Positions 11,602 through 22,407 of a stretch of 64,000 nucleotides of DNA are shown here, in pieces. The first letter of the stretch is position 1; every line of letters starts with the position of its first letter. The notes beneath the pieces were generated by a model. That model made no database searches and had not been told where the DNA came from. It was given only the letters and a program-made list of their open reading frames with translations. The position numbers and the translations under genes are program-made. This DNA comes from Herbaspirillum sp. SJZ106 (GTDB taxonomy: Bacteria; Pseudomonadota; Gammaproteobacteria; Burkholderiales; Burkholderiaceae_D): the NCBI RefSeq assembly GCF_006715495.1, contig NZ_VFNI01000003.1:310001-374000 (forward strand). The letters run 5' to 3'.

Positions 11602-12096
11602 TCAGCCTTCCAGCAGGCTGCGCAGCATCCATGCGTTCTTTTCGTGCAACTGCATGCGCTGGGTCAGCAGGTCGGCGGTCGGCTCGTCGGCGGCGGCATC
11701 GACCGCCGGGAAGATCGAGCGCGCGGTGCGGGTCACGGCTTCCTGGCCGGCCACCAACTGGGCGATCATCTCTTGCGCCGACGGCACGCCTTCGGCTTCC
11801 GGGATGGACGACAGCTTGGCGAAGTCCTTGTACGAACCCGGGGCCGGATAACCCAGCGCGCGGATGCGTTCGGCAATCAGGTCGACCGCGGTGGCCAGTT
11901 CGGTGTACTGGCCTTCGAACATCAGGTGCAGGGTGTTGAACATCGGGCCGGTGACGTTCCAGTGGAAGTTGTGGGTCTTCAGGTAGAGCGTGTAGCTGTC
12001 GGCCAGCAGCCTGGACAGGCCGTCGGCGATCTTCTTGCGATCCTTGTCGCTGATGCCGATGTTGATCGATGTTGCCGCAACATTCTTCTTTGCCAT
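11602..12096 (-). CDS. dps: Dps family DNA-binding ferritin
   Basis: A 164-residue ferritin-like protein that forms dodecamers, oxidises and stores iron with peroxide and shields DNA in stress. The inter-subunit ferroxidase ligands are visible in [11 protein letters not shown] (His45) and [12 protein letters not shown] (His57, Glu61). The Lys-rich N-terminus (MAKKN) suits DNA binding. It appears monocistronic, with a hairpin after it and a 240-bp upstream region shared with the yhhS-type gene terminator. No sure OxyR site was identified. Confidence 0.95.
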   Translation of the reverse strand: MAKKNVAATSINIGISDKDRKKIADGLSRLLADSYTLYLKTHNFHWNVTGPMFNTLHLMFEGQYTELATAVDLIAERIRALGYPAPGSYKDFAKLSSIPEAEGVPSAQEMIAQLVAGQEAVTRTARSIFPAVDAAADEPTADLLTQRMQLHEKNAWMLRSLLEG

Positions 12097-12255
12097 TTTT
12101 CGCTCCTTCAGGTGTTTGGTTTTTCGTCAGCGGGTGAAAACAACATGGCGATTCTATTGCAAATCACGCACGCAGACAGTGTTCGATGCGACTGTATTGA
12201 TGGAAGAGATGGGGCAAGCGTTCCATATTTCAATAAAAATAGTGGATGAAAATGG

Positions 12256-12293
12256 CGATGGGGCCGATAGCGATCTTGCTATCGGCCCCATCG
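12256..12293 (-). terminator. Rho-independent terminator of the yhhS-type gene
   Basis: A 16-bp perfect stem pairs 12256-12271 with 12278-12293 (CGATGGGGCCGATAGC with its complement) around GATCTT. On the minus strand it is followed by CATTTTCATC. It lies 45 bp after the transporter stop codon. Confidence 0.85.
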
Positions 12294-12338
12294 TGTTGCC
12301 GTATCCCTGCGTGCGGCTTGCGGCGGATCAGGTCGGGA

Positions 12339-13559
12339 TCATTGCCCGTTGCGCTGCTGCGCGCTGCGGTACAGCGACAGCGACAAGGCTACCGCGCCGA
12401 TGGCGGCAATGGCGGCGAACAGGAACACTTGCGGATAGCCGAGCTGGCCCACGATCAGGCCGGCCAGCGGTCCGGTGAAGCCCAACGCCAGGTCGAGGAA
12501 TACCGAATAGGCCGCCAGCGCCGCGCCGCGGTTGGCCGCCGGCACCAGCTTGACCGCCTCCACGCCCAACGAAGGGAACACCAGCGCGAAGCCGAAGCCG
12601 GTCAGCGCCGCGCCCAGCATCGCCACCTCCGGCGCGCCGGCGACCCACAGCAGCAACAGGCCGACCGCTTCGGTGAGGAAGCTGACGATGGCTACGCGGT
12701 AGCCGCCGAAACGGTTGATGGCATTGGCGAACAGCAGGCGCGCGCCGACGAAGGCGGCGGAGAAGGCGGTCAACGCGAAGGCCGCGTTGCCCCATCGGTG
12801 GTCGGCGTAGTACAGCGTGATGAAGGTGGCAATCGAGCCGAAGCCGATGGTGCCGAACGCCAGGCCGAGGCCGTAGGCGAACACGCGGCGCAGCACCAGC
12901 TTGAACGACAGCTTTTCGCCGAGAACCACCGGCACGTTCGGGCCGCCGCGCGCCAGCAGGTAGCCGGTCGCGGTCAGCGCCGCGCCCGCCAGGCCGATCA
13001 CGGCGAAGCCCAGCGAGCGGTCCAGCATCACGCCCAGCGGCGCGCCGATGGCCAGCGCGGCGTAGGTGGCGATGCCGTTCCAGGAAATCATCTTGGCGGT
13101 ATTGTCGGCGCCGACGCGGCCGATGCCCCACATGATGGCGCCGGTGCCGACCAGGCTCTCGCCCAGGCCCAGCAAGGCACGGCTGGCGAACAGCAGCATC
13201 AGGCTGAGAAAGGGCAGCGATTGCGCCAGCGCCGCCAGCAACAGCAGGCCGCCGCTGGCGGTACACAGCAGCATGCCGCGCATCACGGTCTGCTTGGCGC
13301 CGACGGTGTCGATCATGCGGCCGGCGTTGGCGCGGCTGATGAAGGTGGCGAAATACTGGACGCTGATGCCCAGCCCGGCGATCACCGAGCTGTAACCGAG
13401 GTCGAGGTGGATGTAGCCCGGCAGCACCGCCATCGGGATGCCGATGGCCAGATAGACCAGGAACGTGAAGAAGGCGGTGGAAAGGATCTGCGTGGTGACC
13501 TTGGCCGGCGTCAGCGGACGCGCCGGCACAGGACTGGGACTACATGAATCGTCGGACAT
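12339..13559 (-). CDS. yhhS: MFS transporter, YhhS family
   Basis: A 406-residue major facilitator with about 12 hydrophobic helices. The sequence closely follows the E. coli YhhS family: [52 protein letters not shown] and [15 protein letters not shown]. YhhS-type carriers are drug or metabolite exporters of uncertain substrate. The start MSDDSCSPS at 13559 is the first Met that makes sense, but no Shine-Dalgarno lies near it. The frame stays open to 13658, with a GGAGGA around 13635, so a longer non-ATG start cannot be excluded. A strong terminator follows. Confidence 0.85.
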   Translation of the reverse strand: MSDDSCSPSPVPARPLTPAKVTTQILSTAFFTFLVYLAIGIPMAVLPGYIHLDLGYSSVIAGLGISVQYFATFISRANAGRMIDTVGAKQTVMRGMLLCTASGGLLLLAALAQSLPFLSLMLLFASRALLGLGESLVGTGAIMWGIGRVGADNTAKMISWNGIATYAALAIGAPLGVMLDRSLGFAVIGLAGAALTATGYLLARGGPNVPVVLGEKLSFKLVLRRVFAYGLGLAFGTIGFGSIATFITLYYADHRWGNAAFALTAFSAAFVGARLLFANAINRFGGYRVAIVSFLTEAVGLLLLWVAGAPEVAMLGAALTGFGFALVFPSLGVEAVKLVPAANRGAALAAYSVFLDLALGFTGPLAGLIVGQLGYPQVFLFAAIAAIGAVALSLSLYRSAQQRNGQ

Positions 13560-13725
13560 GATGGGGGAGTTCGGGATGTGGACGCTGCAGGCGCGGATGT
13601 GCGCGTGAACAGCTGTTCCGGATTTTACTCCTCCGGGGAAAATGCTGCAGGACAGCAAGCGTTTTCCTGTTTTTTAGTCGCTTTTGCGCGACGATAGCAA
13701 TCTGGCAAGGTGCGATGCAGGCGGT

Positions 13726-14289
13726 TTACTGTCTGCAGCGCAGCGCTTGCGTGGCTTTTTCCTGCGCCGCCGGCGCATAGTCGGCGCCCAGGATTTGCGG
13801 CGCCAGCTCATCCAGCGCGCCCGCCACATCCGGCTCGCACCAGCGGTCGTTGAGGCGCGCCAGTGCCGCCAGCAGCTCCGGCGTGAGCCGGTCCAGCACC
13901 GGCCTTACCTCACGGGCGAGGTCGGGCGGGTTGGCGAAGGGCGGGCGCTGCTCCAGCTTCCATTGCCGATGCAGGTCGCGTTGCACGATCTTGCCGGCGT
14001 CGAACTGGTCCTGGAAGAAGCCGCGCGCCCATTGCGCATCGAGCCCGAGTTGTTGCGCCCGTGCGCCGACATCGTCGAGAATCGCCTGCTCGCGCGCCGG
14101 ATCGTCGATCGGCGCGTGCGAATTCCACTTGCTGCGCGCCACCGGTGCGGCGACATCGAGGCGGGTCTTTTGCAGCGACAGCAGCTGGCTGACCTCGGTA
14201 CGGGGCGAGAACGCCGGGGCGGTGGGGGCGAAGCCGCAGGCCATCAGCAAGGCGGCAGTCAGGGCGGAAATCAGTCGCGAACGGAGCAT
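13726..14289 (-). CDS. aroQ: Secreted chorismate mutase, gamma AroQ type
   Basis: Converts chorismate to prephenate. The 187-residue protein starts with a signal peptide (basic start, SALTAALLMACGF core, cleavage near APA-F), so it is periplasmic. The mature sequence is an all-helical AroQ: RLDVAAPVARSKW, near residues 43-55, carries the active-site Arg and Lys region, and DQFDAGKIVQRDL follows. Two Cys (one in RWCEPD, one three residues from the end) could form the disulfide seen in the exported M. tuberculosis enzyme. It is divergent from uvrD. Exported forms occur in plant-associated bacteria and pathogens; their role is debated. Confidence 0.9.
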   Translation of the reverse strand: MLRSRLISALTAALLMACGFAPTAPAFSPRTEVSQLLSLQKTRLDVAAPVARSKWNSHAPIDDPAREQAILDDVGARAQQLGLDAQWARGFFQDQFDAGKIVQRDLHRQWKLEQRPPFANPPDLAREVRPVLDRLTPELLAALARLNDRWCEPDVAGALDELAPQILGADYAPAAQEKATQALRCRQ

Positions 14290-14405
14290 GGGGCACCATG
14301 ATGCAGGGCTGGTTGGGAGGGATTCGCAGGCCTGGCCGGCGAACGCGCCCGGAAGTATAGCGCGCCGCCGGGCGGCTTTGCGCCGCGCCGGGGAGCGCGC
14401 CGCCT

Positions 14406-14411
14406 TATAAT
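14406..14411 (+). promoter_or_regulatory. -10 element 6 nt before the uvrD start codon
   Basis: A perfect TATAAT is followed by CTCGGG and then ATG. Transcription from it would begin at or next to the ATG, giving a leaderless mRNA. No good -35 and no Shine-Dalgarno are visible. Confidence 0.55.
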
Positions 14412-14417
14412 CTCGGG

Positions 14418-16694
<2,277 letters not shown>

Positions 16695-16761
16695 GGCCCG
16701 TTTGGGGTTAGGCAGCCTCGGCTGCGCACTGGCGGCCCGGCAAGTAGGGCGCCGTGCTGCT

Positions 16762-16792
16762 AATGCCGTTCAGTTAAGCGCTGAACGGCATT
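16762..16792 (+). terminator. Terminator of uvrD
   Basis: AATGCCGTTCAG (16762-16773) pairs with CTGAACGGCATT (16781-16792) around TTAAGCG, followed by TGTATTTG. The left arm is also the left inverted repeat of the element around it. Confidence 0.7.
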
Positions 16793-16823
16793 TGTATTTG
16801 TGGCGGTTTGTGGAGTCCAGACT

Positions 16824-16861
16824 CCGTTCGCCCTGAGTAGCTGCGCAGCAGCGTATCGAAG
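16824..16861 (+). repeat. Intergenic repeat family, copy B
   Basis: It begins CCGTTCGCCCTGAGTAG and ends AGCGTATCGAAG, with an internal GCTGCGCAGC dyad. It faces copy C tail-to-tail. Confidence 0.7.
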
Positions 16862-16893
16862 GGCAGGCGAGGCCGCTGATGCTGGCGCGCTGG

Positions 16894-16932
16894 CTTCGAT
16901 ACGGCCCTGGCGGGCCTGTTCAGCCCGAACGG
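16894..16932 (-). repeat. Intergenic repeat family, copy C
   Basis: On the minus strand it begins CCGTTCGGGCTGAACAGG and ends GCCGTATCGAAG. Copies B and C together form a large inverted repeat. Confidence 0.7.
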
Positions 16933-17014
16933 GCTCGGGTGATGCGTGCTTCAGCATTAGTCTTAACTGAACGGCATTGGCGCCGTGCAGCCGGCTTTTA
17001 TTGGCTGGCGCCGG

Positions 17015-17461
17015 CTATTGCGGCTCGAAGATGCAGCGCAGGTGAATCAACGGATAGGCGCGCCCCTGCCCGTCCAGCAAGGAGCGTCCGGTTTCGGTGA
17101 AGCCCATGCGTTCATAGAAGCGCACGGCTTGCGTGTTCTGTTCGTTGACATCCGTTTCCAGCATCGGGTGCAGCGCCAGCGCATGGGCTACCAGCGCGCG
17201 GCCGATGCCGCGGCCGTGATGCGAAGGATCGATGAACAGCGCTTCCATCTTCGCGCCATCGAGCAGCATGAAGCCTAGTGCGAAATCATTGTCATCGACG
17301 GCAAGCCAGAGCGGTGCTGCGGGGAGGAAACCGCGCACGTCGTCTTCGATCGCGGCGCGGTCGGCCGGCGAGAGGAAGTCGTGGGTGGCGTCTACCGCCA
17401 GGCGCCAGATCTCGACGACGCGCGGGCCGTCTTCAGCGCGGGAAGGGCGTATGTTTGGCAT
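17015..17461 (-). CDS. yjaB: GNAT acetyltransferase, YjaB family
   Basis: A 148-residue GCN5-type N-acetyltransferase that uses acetyl-CoA; the acceptor is unknown. It matches E. coli YjaB along its length: VEIWRLAVDATHDFLS, LWLAVDDNDFALGFMLL, MEALFIDPSHHGRGIGRALV (acetyl-CoA loop RGIGRA, near residue 91) and DVNEQNTQAVRFYERMGF. ATG 17461 is chosen because MPNIRPSRAEDG lines up with the family start; the frame continues upstream only with a TTG at 17497. It stands alone between repeats and the fructokinase. Confidence 0.88.
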   Translation of the reverse strand: MPNIRPSRAEDGPRVVEIWRLAVDATHDFLSPADRAAIEDDVRGFLPAAPLWLAVDDNDFALGFMLLDGAKMEALFIDPSHHGRGIGRALVAHALALHPMLETDVNEQNTQAVRFYERMGFTETGRSLLDGQGRAYPLIHLRCIFEPQ

Positions 17462-17665
17462 GGGCGCAAGGATACGTGCCGTTTTCAGGTTTGGCAATCG
17501 CGAGCCTCAATGATCGGGCATGGCGCCGGCCGTGAGCAGGAGGAGAAGCATGGTGAGCCCGCTTCAATAGCCGGTCATGCGGTCATGATCGACATCCGGT
17601 GTCGGGGCGGATACAAGAAAATCGTAAAAATGCGCCAGCGCCGATGCGTTCGCGGCAGGGTTGCC

Positions 17666-18571
17666 TCAACCGCGTTCTATCATCGCCTGCACCTCATCCC
17701 AGGTCGCGGCATAGGCGCCTGGCTTGGAGGCTGCGATCGCCGCACCGGCCGCCGCGCATTGCAGGTGGACTTGCGCCGGCGCGTCCGGCTGGCGCAACTG
17801 GCTGGCGATCCAGCCGCCCATGGAGGCGTCGCCGCAACCCACCGTATCGACCACCTCGACCTTGTAGGCCGGCTGTTGCACCACCTGTTCCCCCTTGATC
17901 CAGCGCATGCCCTGTGCGCCCAGCGTGAGCAGGATCTCGGCCTTCGGCGCCATGTCCTGCAGCGTGGCCAGCGCGTTGCCGTCGCCGGGAAACAGCCTTT
18001 CCAGGTCCTCGTCCGAGACCTTGACGTAATCCGACAGCGCCAGCAATTCGCGCAGCAGGATGCGGTAGGACGGGCTGTCCATCAGCTTGCGCCAGTTGGG
18101 GTCGAAGGCGATCTTCTTGCCGCGCATGGCGCCGGCCTTGGCCACTTGAAGCAGGCGCGAGGCCAGCGGTTCGCGGGCCAGGCTGATGCAGCCGAAGTGC
18201 AGCACGCGCACCTGATCCATCCAGCCGCTCGGCAGGCGTTCAGGATTGAAGTGGAGGTCGGCGCTGTCGTCGCCGATGAAGAAGTAATCGGGCGGGGTGG
18301 TGGAGGTGACCATCGCCAGCAGCGGCGCCTTGGCGTACTGCTGGGTGAAGCGCATGTCGAGCCCGGCTTCGCGCGTGAGCGCGTGCAGTTCCTGGCCGAA
18401 CACATCGGTGCTGACGCTGCCGGCATAGCCGGTCGGCACGCCCAGGCGCGCAGCCGCGCGCGCCACGTTCCAGCAGGCGCCGCCGGGCATGGCGCGCCAT
18501 TGGCCGTCGCTCTGGCGGATGAAGTCGGTCAGGGCTTCGCCGAATACGACGAATTGTGCGGGCTGGGTCAT
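17666..18571 (-). CDS. PfkB-family fructokinase of the polyol regulon
   Basis: A 301-residue ribokinase-family sugar kinase. The N-terminal GEALTDFIR and the Gly-rich MPGGACWNVARAAARLG are substrate-binding signatures. The C-terminal PfkB signature DTVGCGDASMGG near residue 249 carries the catalytic Asp and anion hole. Next to polyol transport and dehydrogenase genes its likely job is fructose to fructose 6-phosphate, as for mtlZ in the Pseudomonas fluorescens mannitol operon. It lies 36 bp downstream of the SorC-type regulator and is probably cotranscribed with it. Confidence 0.85.
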   Translation of the reverse strand: MTQPAQFVVFGEALTDFIRQSDGQWRAMPGGACWNVARAAARLGVPTGYAGSVSTDVFGQELHALTREAGLDMRFTQQYAKAPLLAMVTSTTPPDYFFIGDDSADLHFNPERLPSGWMDQVRVLHFGCISLAREPLASRLLQVAKAGAMRGKKIAFDPNWRKLMDSPSYRILLRELLALSDYVKVSDEDLERLFPGDGNALATLQDMAPKAEILLTLGAQGMRWIKGEQVVQQPAYKVEVVDTVGCGDASMGGWIASQLRQPDAPAQVHLQCAAAGAAIAASKPGAYAATWDEVQAMIERG

Positions 18572-18607
18572 GCGGTGTCTCCGGAATGTAATGTGCGCGG
18601 GCGGGGT

Positions 18608-19573
18608 TCAGCCATCCTGCAAGGCATGGCGCGCGCACACCTCATCGGTCACCAGCCCGGTCAGCCAGCCGCCGCGCAGCGCCGCGCGCACCGCTTCGAT
18701 TTTCTTGCTGCCGCCGGCGAAGGCGATCACCGGACGCTGCGGGCGCGCCGCCAGCGGCGGCGTGGTGATGCGGGCGGCCAGCGCCGAGGCCAGCATGCGG
18801 CCTTCGGCATCGAAGGCGTGGCAGATCATTTCGCCCACCGCGCCTTGCTGCTGCAACTGCGCGACCTCGGCGTCGTCGATGAAGCCGTCTTCGTGCATCG
18901 CACCCTGCAGGGCGATGGTGCCGATGCCGAGGAAGGTGACGTCGGCGCGTTCGGCCAGGCCGGTGACGATCTTGTAGGCGCGGTGGTTGCACCATTGCTT
19001 GCGGTCGCTTTCGCTCTCGGCCACGCGCGGCGCCGGCAGCAGGTAGAAGCGCGCCTGCAATTTCTCGGCCGCCTGCAGCGCCACGTCATAGCGGTTGGCC
19101 GAGCCGTCCGCGGCGAAGGCGCCGATCATGGACACGATCTGGTGCTGCGGGCGGTCGATCTCGGCGATCTTCTCGATGGCGGCCTTGAGCGTGCGGCCGG
19201 AACCGACGTTGACCACCAGCGGCGTGGCCGAGCTGAGGTATTGGTCCATCAGTTCGGCCCCGGCCACGGCCAGCATCTGCTGCACTTCCTGCGATTCGTT
19301 GGGATTGTCGCTGCCGCCGGCGCCCGGCACCACGCGGCATACCTGCAAGCCGTAACGCTCCTGCAGGCCTTGCGCCAGTTCCAGGCAGGACGAGACCGGA
19401 TGGGTGATCTGCACCTTCACCAGGTTGGCGGCGCCGGCGTAGGCCACCATGCGCTGCGCCATCTGGCGCGAGATGCCCAGCCGTTCCGCGATTTCATTCT
19501 GGGTGTTGCCCGCCACGTAATACATCCAGGCGGCGCGTGCGGCCAGGTCGAGTTTGGATGCGCCAGATGACAT
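18608..19573 (-). CDS. SorC/DeoR-family sugar-responsive regulator
   Basis: A 321-residue transcription factor. The N-terminal helix-turn-helix reads YYVAGNTQNEIAERLGISRQ near residues 18-37. The rest is the sugar-phosphate-binding domain of SorC regulators, with VNVGSGRTL, FLGIGTIALQGAM and VIAFAGGSKKIEAVRAAL. ATG 19573 is chosen because GAGGAGA directly precedes it; the frame is open to 19756. It is divergent from the polyol ABC operon across a 329-bp gap that contains a good operator candidate. It probably senses a polyol-derived sugar or sugar phosphate. Confidence 0.88.
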   Translation of the reverse strand: MSSGASKLDLAARAAWMYYVAGNTQNEIAERLGISRQMAQRMVAYAGAANLVKVQITHPVSSCLELAQGLQERYGLQVCRVVPGAGGSDNPNESQEVQQMLAVAGAELMDQYLSSATPLVVNVGSGRTLKAAIEKIAEIDRPQHQIVSMIGAFAADGSANRYDVALQAAEKLQARFYLLPAPRVAESESDRKQWCNHRAYKIVTGLAERADVTFLGIGTIALQGAMHEDGFIDDAEVAQLQQQGAVGEMICHAFDAEGRMLASALAARITTPPLAARPQRPVIAFAGGSKKIEAVRAALRGGWLTGLVTDEVCARHALQDG

Positions 19574-19722
19574 ATTCTCCTCGTGTACCGCGGCATGGGC
19601 GGCAGCTATGTTGGTGATGCGGTGGTGGTCTTGGATCCCGGGCAGGTTCCTGGAACAGTTTGTCCGGTGTCGCGGGCGCCATTTTACGGCGAGTCCCGGG
19701 ATTCCATTATTCACAAGTTTGG

Positions 19723-19749
19723 GCATTTGCTCAATTAAATTGCAAATGC
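19723..19749. promoter_or_regulatory. Candidate operator of the polyol regulator
   Basis: GCATTTGC (19723-19730) and GCAAATGC (19742-19749) form a perfect inverted repeat with an 11-bp AT-rich spacer, next to the -35 of the ABC operon. The surrounding 19574-19902 gap is AT-rich and has no gene. Confidence 0.6.
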
Positions 19750-19778
19750 TTGACAAGTTTTGCCCGATGTCTGATTAT
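19750..19778 (+). promoter_or_regulatory. Promoter of the polyol ABC operon
   Basis: A consensus TTGACA (19750-19755) is followed 17 bp later by GATTAT (19773-19778). Position and strand fit the binding-protein gene starting at 19903. Confidence 0.6.
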
Positions 19779-19902
19779 TTGCTCACAAAAATAAAAAAAG
19801 CTCAAAACCAGCCGTTCGGAATACGCACGACAGCCAGGCGCGCAAGCTTGCCCGGCGCCCGGGGGAAGTGAGCCGGCGGCCCATAAAACTATGGAGACAA
19901 GC

Positions 19903-21255
19903 ATGCATAGCATTGCCCGCTGTATCACTGCCCGTTGCGGCGTTCGCCTGAGCGCGGTCGCCGTCGTCGTTTCCGCGCTGTTCCTGTCCGTCGCGGCCCA
20001 GGCCGAACCGGTCACCCTGAACATCGCGTCGATCAACAATCCCGACATGATCGAGCTGCAGAAGCTGGCGCCGCAGTTCGAAAAAGCCAACCCCGACATC
20101 AAGCTGCGCTGGGTCACGATGGAAGAAAGCGTGCTGCGCCAGCGCCTGACCACCGACATCGCCACCAACAGCGGCCAGTTCGACCTGATGACCATCGGCG
20201 CATATGAAGCGCCGATCTGGGCCAAGAAGGGCTGGCTGGCGCCGATGACCGGCTTGCCGGCCGACTACGACGAGGCCGACCTGATCAAGCCGGTGCGCGA
20301 GGGCCTGACGGTGGACGGCAAGCTGTACGCGCTGCCGTTCTATGCCGAAAGCTCGATGACTTATTACCGCAAGGACCTGTTCGAGCAAAAGAAGCTGACC
20401 ATGCCGAAGCAGCCGACCTGGGATGAAGTCGCCAAGCTGGCCGCGCAACTGCACGACCCGGCCAAGGGCGTCTATGGCATCTGCCTGCGCGGTCGAGCCG
20501 GCTGGGGCGAGAACATGGCGATCCTCACCACCATGGCCAACGCCTGGGGCGGCCGCTGGTTCGACGAGAAATGGCAGCCGCAGCTGTCGTCGCCGGAATG
20601 GAAGCAGGCGGTCGCCTTCTATGTCGACCTGATGCGCAAGTACGGTCCGCCGGGCGCCAGCTCCAACGGCTTCAATGAAAACCTGGTACTGTTCTCCAGC
20701 GGCAAGTGCGGCATGTGGGTGGACGCCACGGTGGCGGCCGGCATGCTCTACCACGGCAAGGATTCCAAGGTGTCCGACAAGACCGCTTTCGCGCCGGCGC
20801 CGATCGCCGCGACCGAGAAGGGTTCGCACTGGTTGTGGATCTGGTCGCTGGCGGTGCCGAAGTCCTCCAAGTCGCAGGATGCCGCCAGGAAGTTCGCCGC
20901 TTGGGCCACTTCCAGGGAATACATCAACCTGGTCGCCAAGGACAGCGGTTGGGCACTGGTGCCGCCGGGCACCCGCAGCTCGACCTACGCGTCGGCCGAG
21001 TACAAGAAAGTGTCGCCGTTCTCCGATTTCGTGCTCGATGCGATCCAGACCGCCGACGCCAACAACCCGACCGTCAAGCCGGTGCCCTATACCGGCGTGC
21101 AGTTCGCGACCATTCCCGAGTTCCAGTCGATCGGCACCGTGACCGGGCAGGCCATCGCCGGCGCGCTGGCCGGCAAGACCACCCCGGATGCCGCGCTGGA
21201 CGCCGCGCAGGCCCAGGCCGTGCGCATGATGCGCCAGGGCCGCTACATCAAGTAA
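19903..21255 (+). CDS. smoE: Polyol ABC transporter, periplasmic binding protein (SmoE/MtlE type)
   Basis: A 450-residue family 1 extracellular solute-binding protein. The signal peptide covers about residues 1-34, with the VAVVVSALFLSVAAQA core ending in AQA-E. Family features are TLNIASINNPDMIELQKLA, WVTMEESVLRQRLTTDIA and a late GVQFATIPEFQSIGT. It captures sorbitol, mannitol or arabitol for the SmoF/SmoG/SmoK importer; which polyol is inferred from the neighbours. ATG 19903 is chosen over ATG 19891 because GGAG lies 6 nt before it. A small GC hairpin near 21372-21385 separates it from the permease gene, as is usual for stabilising the more abundant binding-protein message. Confidence 0.9.
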   Translation: MHSIARCITARCGVRLSAVAVVVSALFLSVAAQAEPVTLNIASINNPDMIELQKLAPQFEKANPDIKLRWVTMEESVLRQRLTTDIATNSGQFDLMTIGAYEAPIWAKKGWLAPMTGLPADYDEADLIKPVREGLTVDGKLYALPFYAESSMTYYRKDLFEQKKLTMPKQPTWDEVAKLAAQLHDPAKGVYGICLRGRAGWGENMAILTTMANAWGGRWFDEKWQPQLSSPEWKQAVAFYVDLMRKYGPPGASSNGFNENLVLFSSGKCGMWVDATVAAGMLYHGKDSKVSDKTAFAPAPIAATEKGSHWLWIWSLAVPKSSKSQDAARKFAAWATSREYINLVAKDSGWALVPPGTRSSTYASAEYKKVSPFSDFVLDAIQTADANNPTVKPVPYTGVQFATIPEFQSIGTVTGQAIAGALAGKTTPDAALDAAQAQAVRMMRQGRYIK

Positions 21256-21426
21256 TTCAGGTAACGCAAGCAATTCAACATCGTCATCAACGCAGTCCCT
21301 CGCAACGCGGCCCGTTCCTTCCGTACGCCTGAATGTCGAAGGAGCGGCCGCGCCGCCTTCCCGGCCGGCCTGGCGCACATGCGCCGCGCCAGACGGTCCC
21401 GATTGCTCCGATTCGCCGAGGCCGCC

Positions 21427-22407
21427 ATGCCATCGATCCATCCCATCCATCCTCCCGCCATGCAGAGCCAACCGACCTCCGCACCCCGCACGCCGCCGCG
21501 CGCCACCAGGGCCGGCGGCCGCGCAAGCGCGCCGCAGCGCTTCAATCCCGTCCGCCTGCTGCAAACGCCGTCGGTGCTGATCCTGCTGGCCTGGATGATC
21601 GTGCCGCTGGCCATGACCATCTGGTTCTCGGTCAACCGCTACAACCTGATGGCGCCCGACCAGACCGGTTTCGTCGGCCTGGAGAACTACCAGTTCCTGC
21701 TGGAAGACCCGGCGTTCTGGCCCTCGATCGGCAATACCGCGCTGCTGATCGGTTCGGTGCTGGCCATCAGCGTGATCGGCGGCACCCTGCTGGCGGTGCT
21801 GTTCGACCAGCCATTCCGCGGCCGCGGCATCGCGCGCCTGCTGGTGATCGGGCCGTTCTTCGTGATGCCCACCGTGGCCGCGCTGATCTGGAAGAACATG
21901 ATCATGCACCCGGTCTACGGCATGCTGGCGTTCGTCATGCGCCACCTCGGGCTGGAGCCGGTCGACTGGCTGGCCCAATACCCGATGCTGTCGGTGATCG
22001 TCATCGTCGCCTGGCAGTGGATACCGTTCGCCTTCCTGATTTTGCTGACCGCGCTGCAGTCGCTCGACAACGACCAGAAGGAAGCCGCCCAGCTCGACGG
22101 CGCCGGGCCGGTGCGCATCTTCTTCTACATCGTGCTGCCGCACTTGAAGCGCGCCATCACGGTGGTGATCATGATCGAGACCATCTTCCTGCTGTCGGTC
22201 TTCGCCGAGATCTTCACCACCACCGCCGGCGGTCCCGGCACCGCCACCACCAACCTGACCTACCTGGTTTATTCCATCGGCCTGCAGCAGTTCGACATCG
22301 GCATCGCTTCGGCCGGCGGCATCATCGCCGTGGTGCTGGCCAACATCGTGTCTTTCTTCCTGGTGCGCATGCTGGCCAGGAACCTCAAAGGAGCGAACGA
22401 GAAATGA
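21427..22407 (+). CDS. smoF: Polyol ABC transporter permease 1 (SmoF/MtlF type)
   Basis: A 326-residue inner-membrane protein of the MalF-like family with about six transmembrane helices. The cytoplasmic EAA loop reads EAAQLDGAGPVRIFFYIVLP near residue 220 and docks the ATPase. The start is uncertain: ATG 21427 has GAGG upstream, while 21379 and 21460 are alternatives. The basic, Pro-rich leader before the first helix (RLLQTPSVLILLAWMIVPLA) is variable in the family. Its TGA overlaps the ATG of the next permease. Confidence 0.9.
   Translation: MPSIHPIHPPAMQSQPTSAPRTPPRATRAGGRASAPQRFNPVRLLQTPSVLILLAWMIVPLAMTIWFSVNRYNLMAPDQTGFVGLENYQFLLEDPAFWPSIGNTALLIGSVLAISVIGGTLLAVLFDQPFRGRGIARLLVIGPFFVMPTVAALIWKNMIMHPVYGMLAFVMRHLGLEPVDWLAQYPMLSVIVIVAWQWIPFAFLILLTALQSLDNDQKEAAQLDGAGPVRIFFYIVLPHLKRAITVVIMIETIFLLSVFAEIFTTTAGGPGTATTNLTYLVYSIGLQQFDIGIASAGGIIAVVLANIVSFFLVRMLARNLKGANEK

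Larger units (their letters stand above)
16748..16988. repeat. Small element bounded by 17-bp perfect inverted repeats
   Basis: AATGCCGTTCAGTTAAG (16762-16778) and its exact reverse complement CTTAACTGAACGGCATT (16962-16978) bound a ~217-bp segment. GGCGCCGTGC occurs as a direct repeat outside both ends (16748-16757, 16979-16988), though 4 bp separate the left copy from the inverted repeat. Inside lie two members of the intergenic repeat family. No gene is visible in the whole 16695-17014 gap. Confidence 0.65.

Noticed and set aside
13560..13658. 33-residue N-terminal extension of the yhhS-type transporter
   Set aside because: It is not hydrophobic or conserved in the family as I know it, and the ATG at 13559 gives a normal length. 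A weak possibility remains because GGAGGA lies upstream.
19783..22143. 786-codon minus-strand frame opposite smoE and smoF
   Set aside because: Covers two well-supported transport genes and the promoter region; composition typical of antisense shadows.
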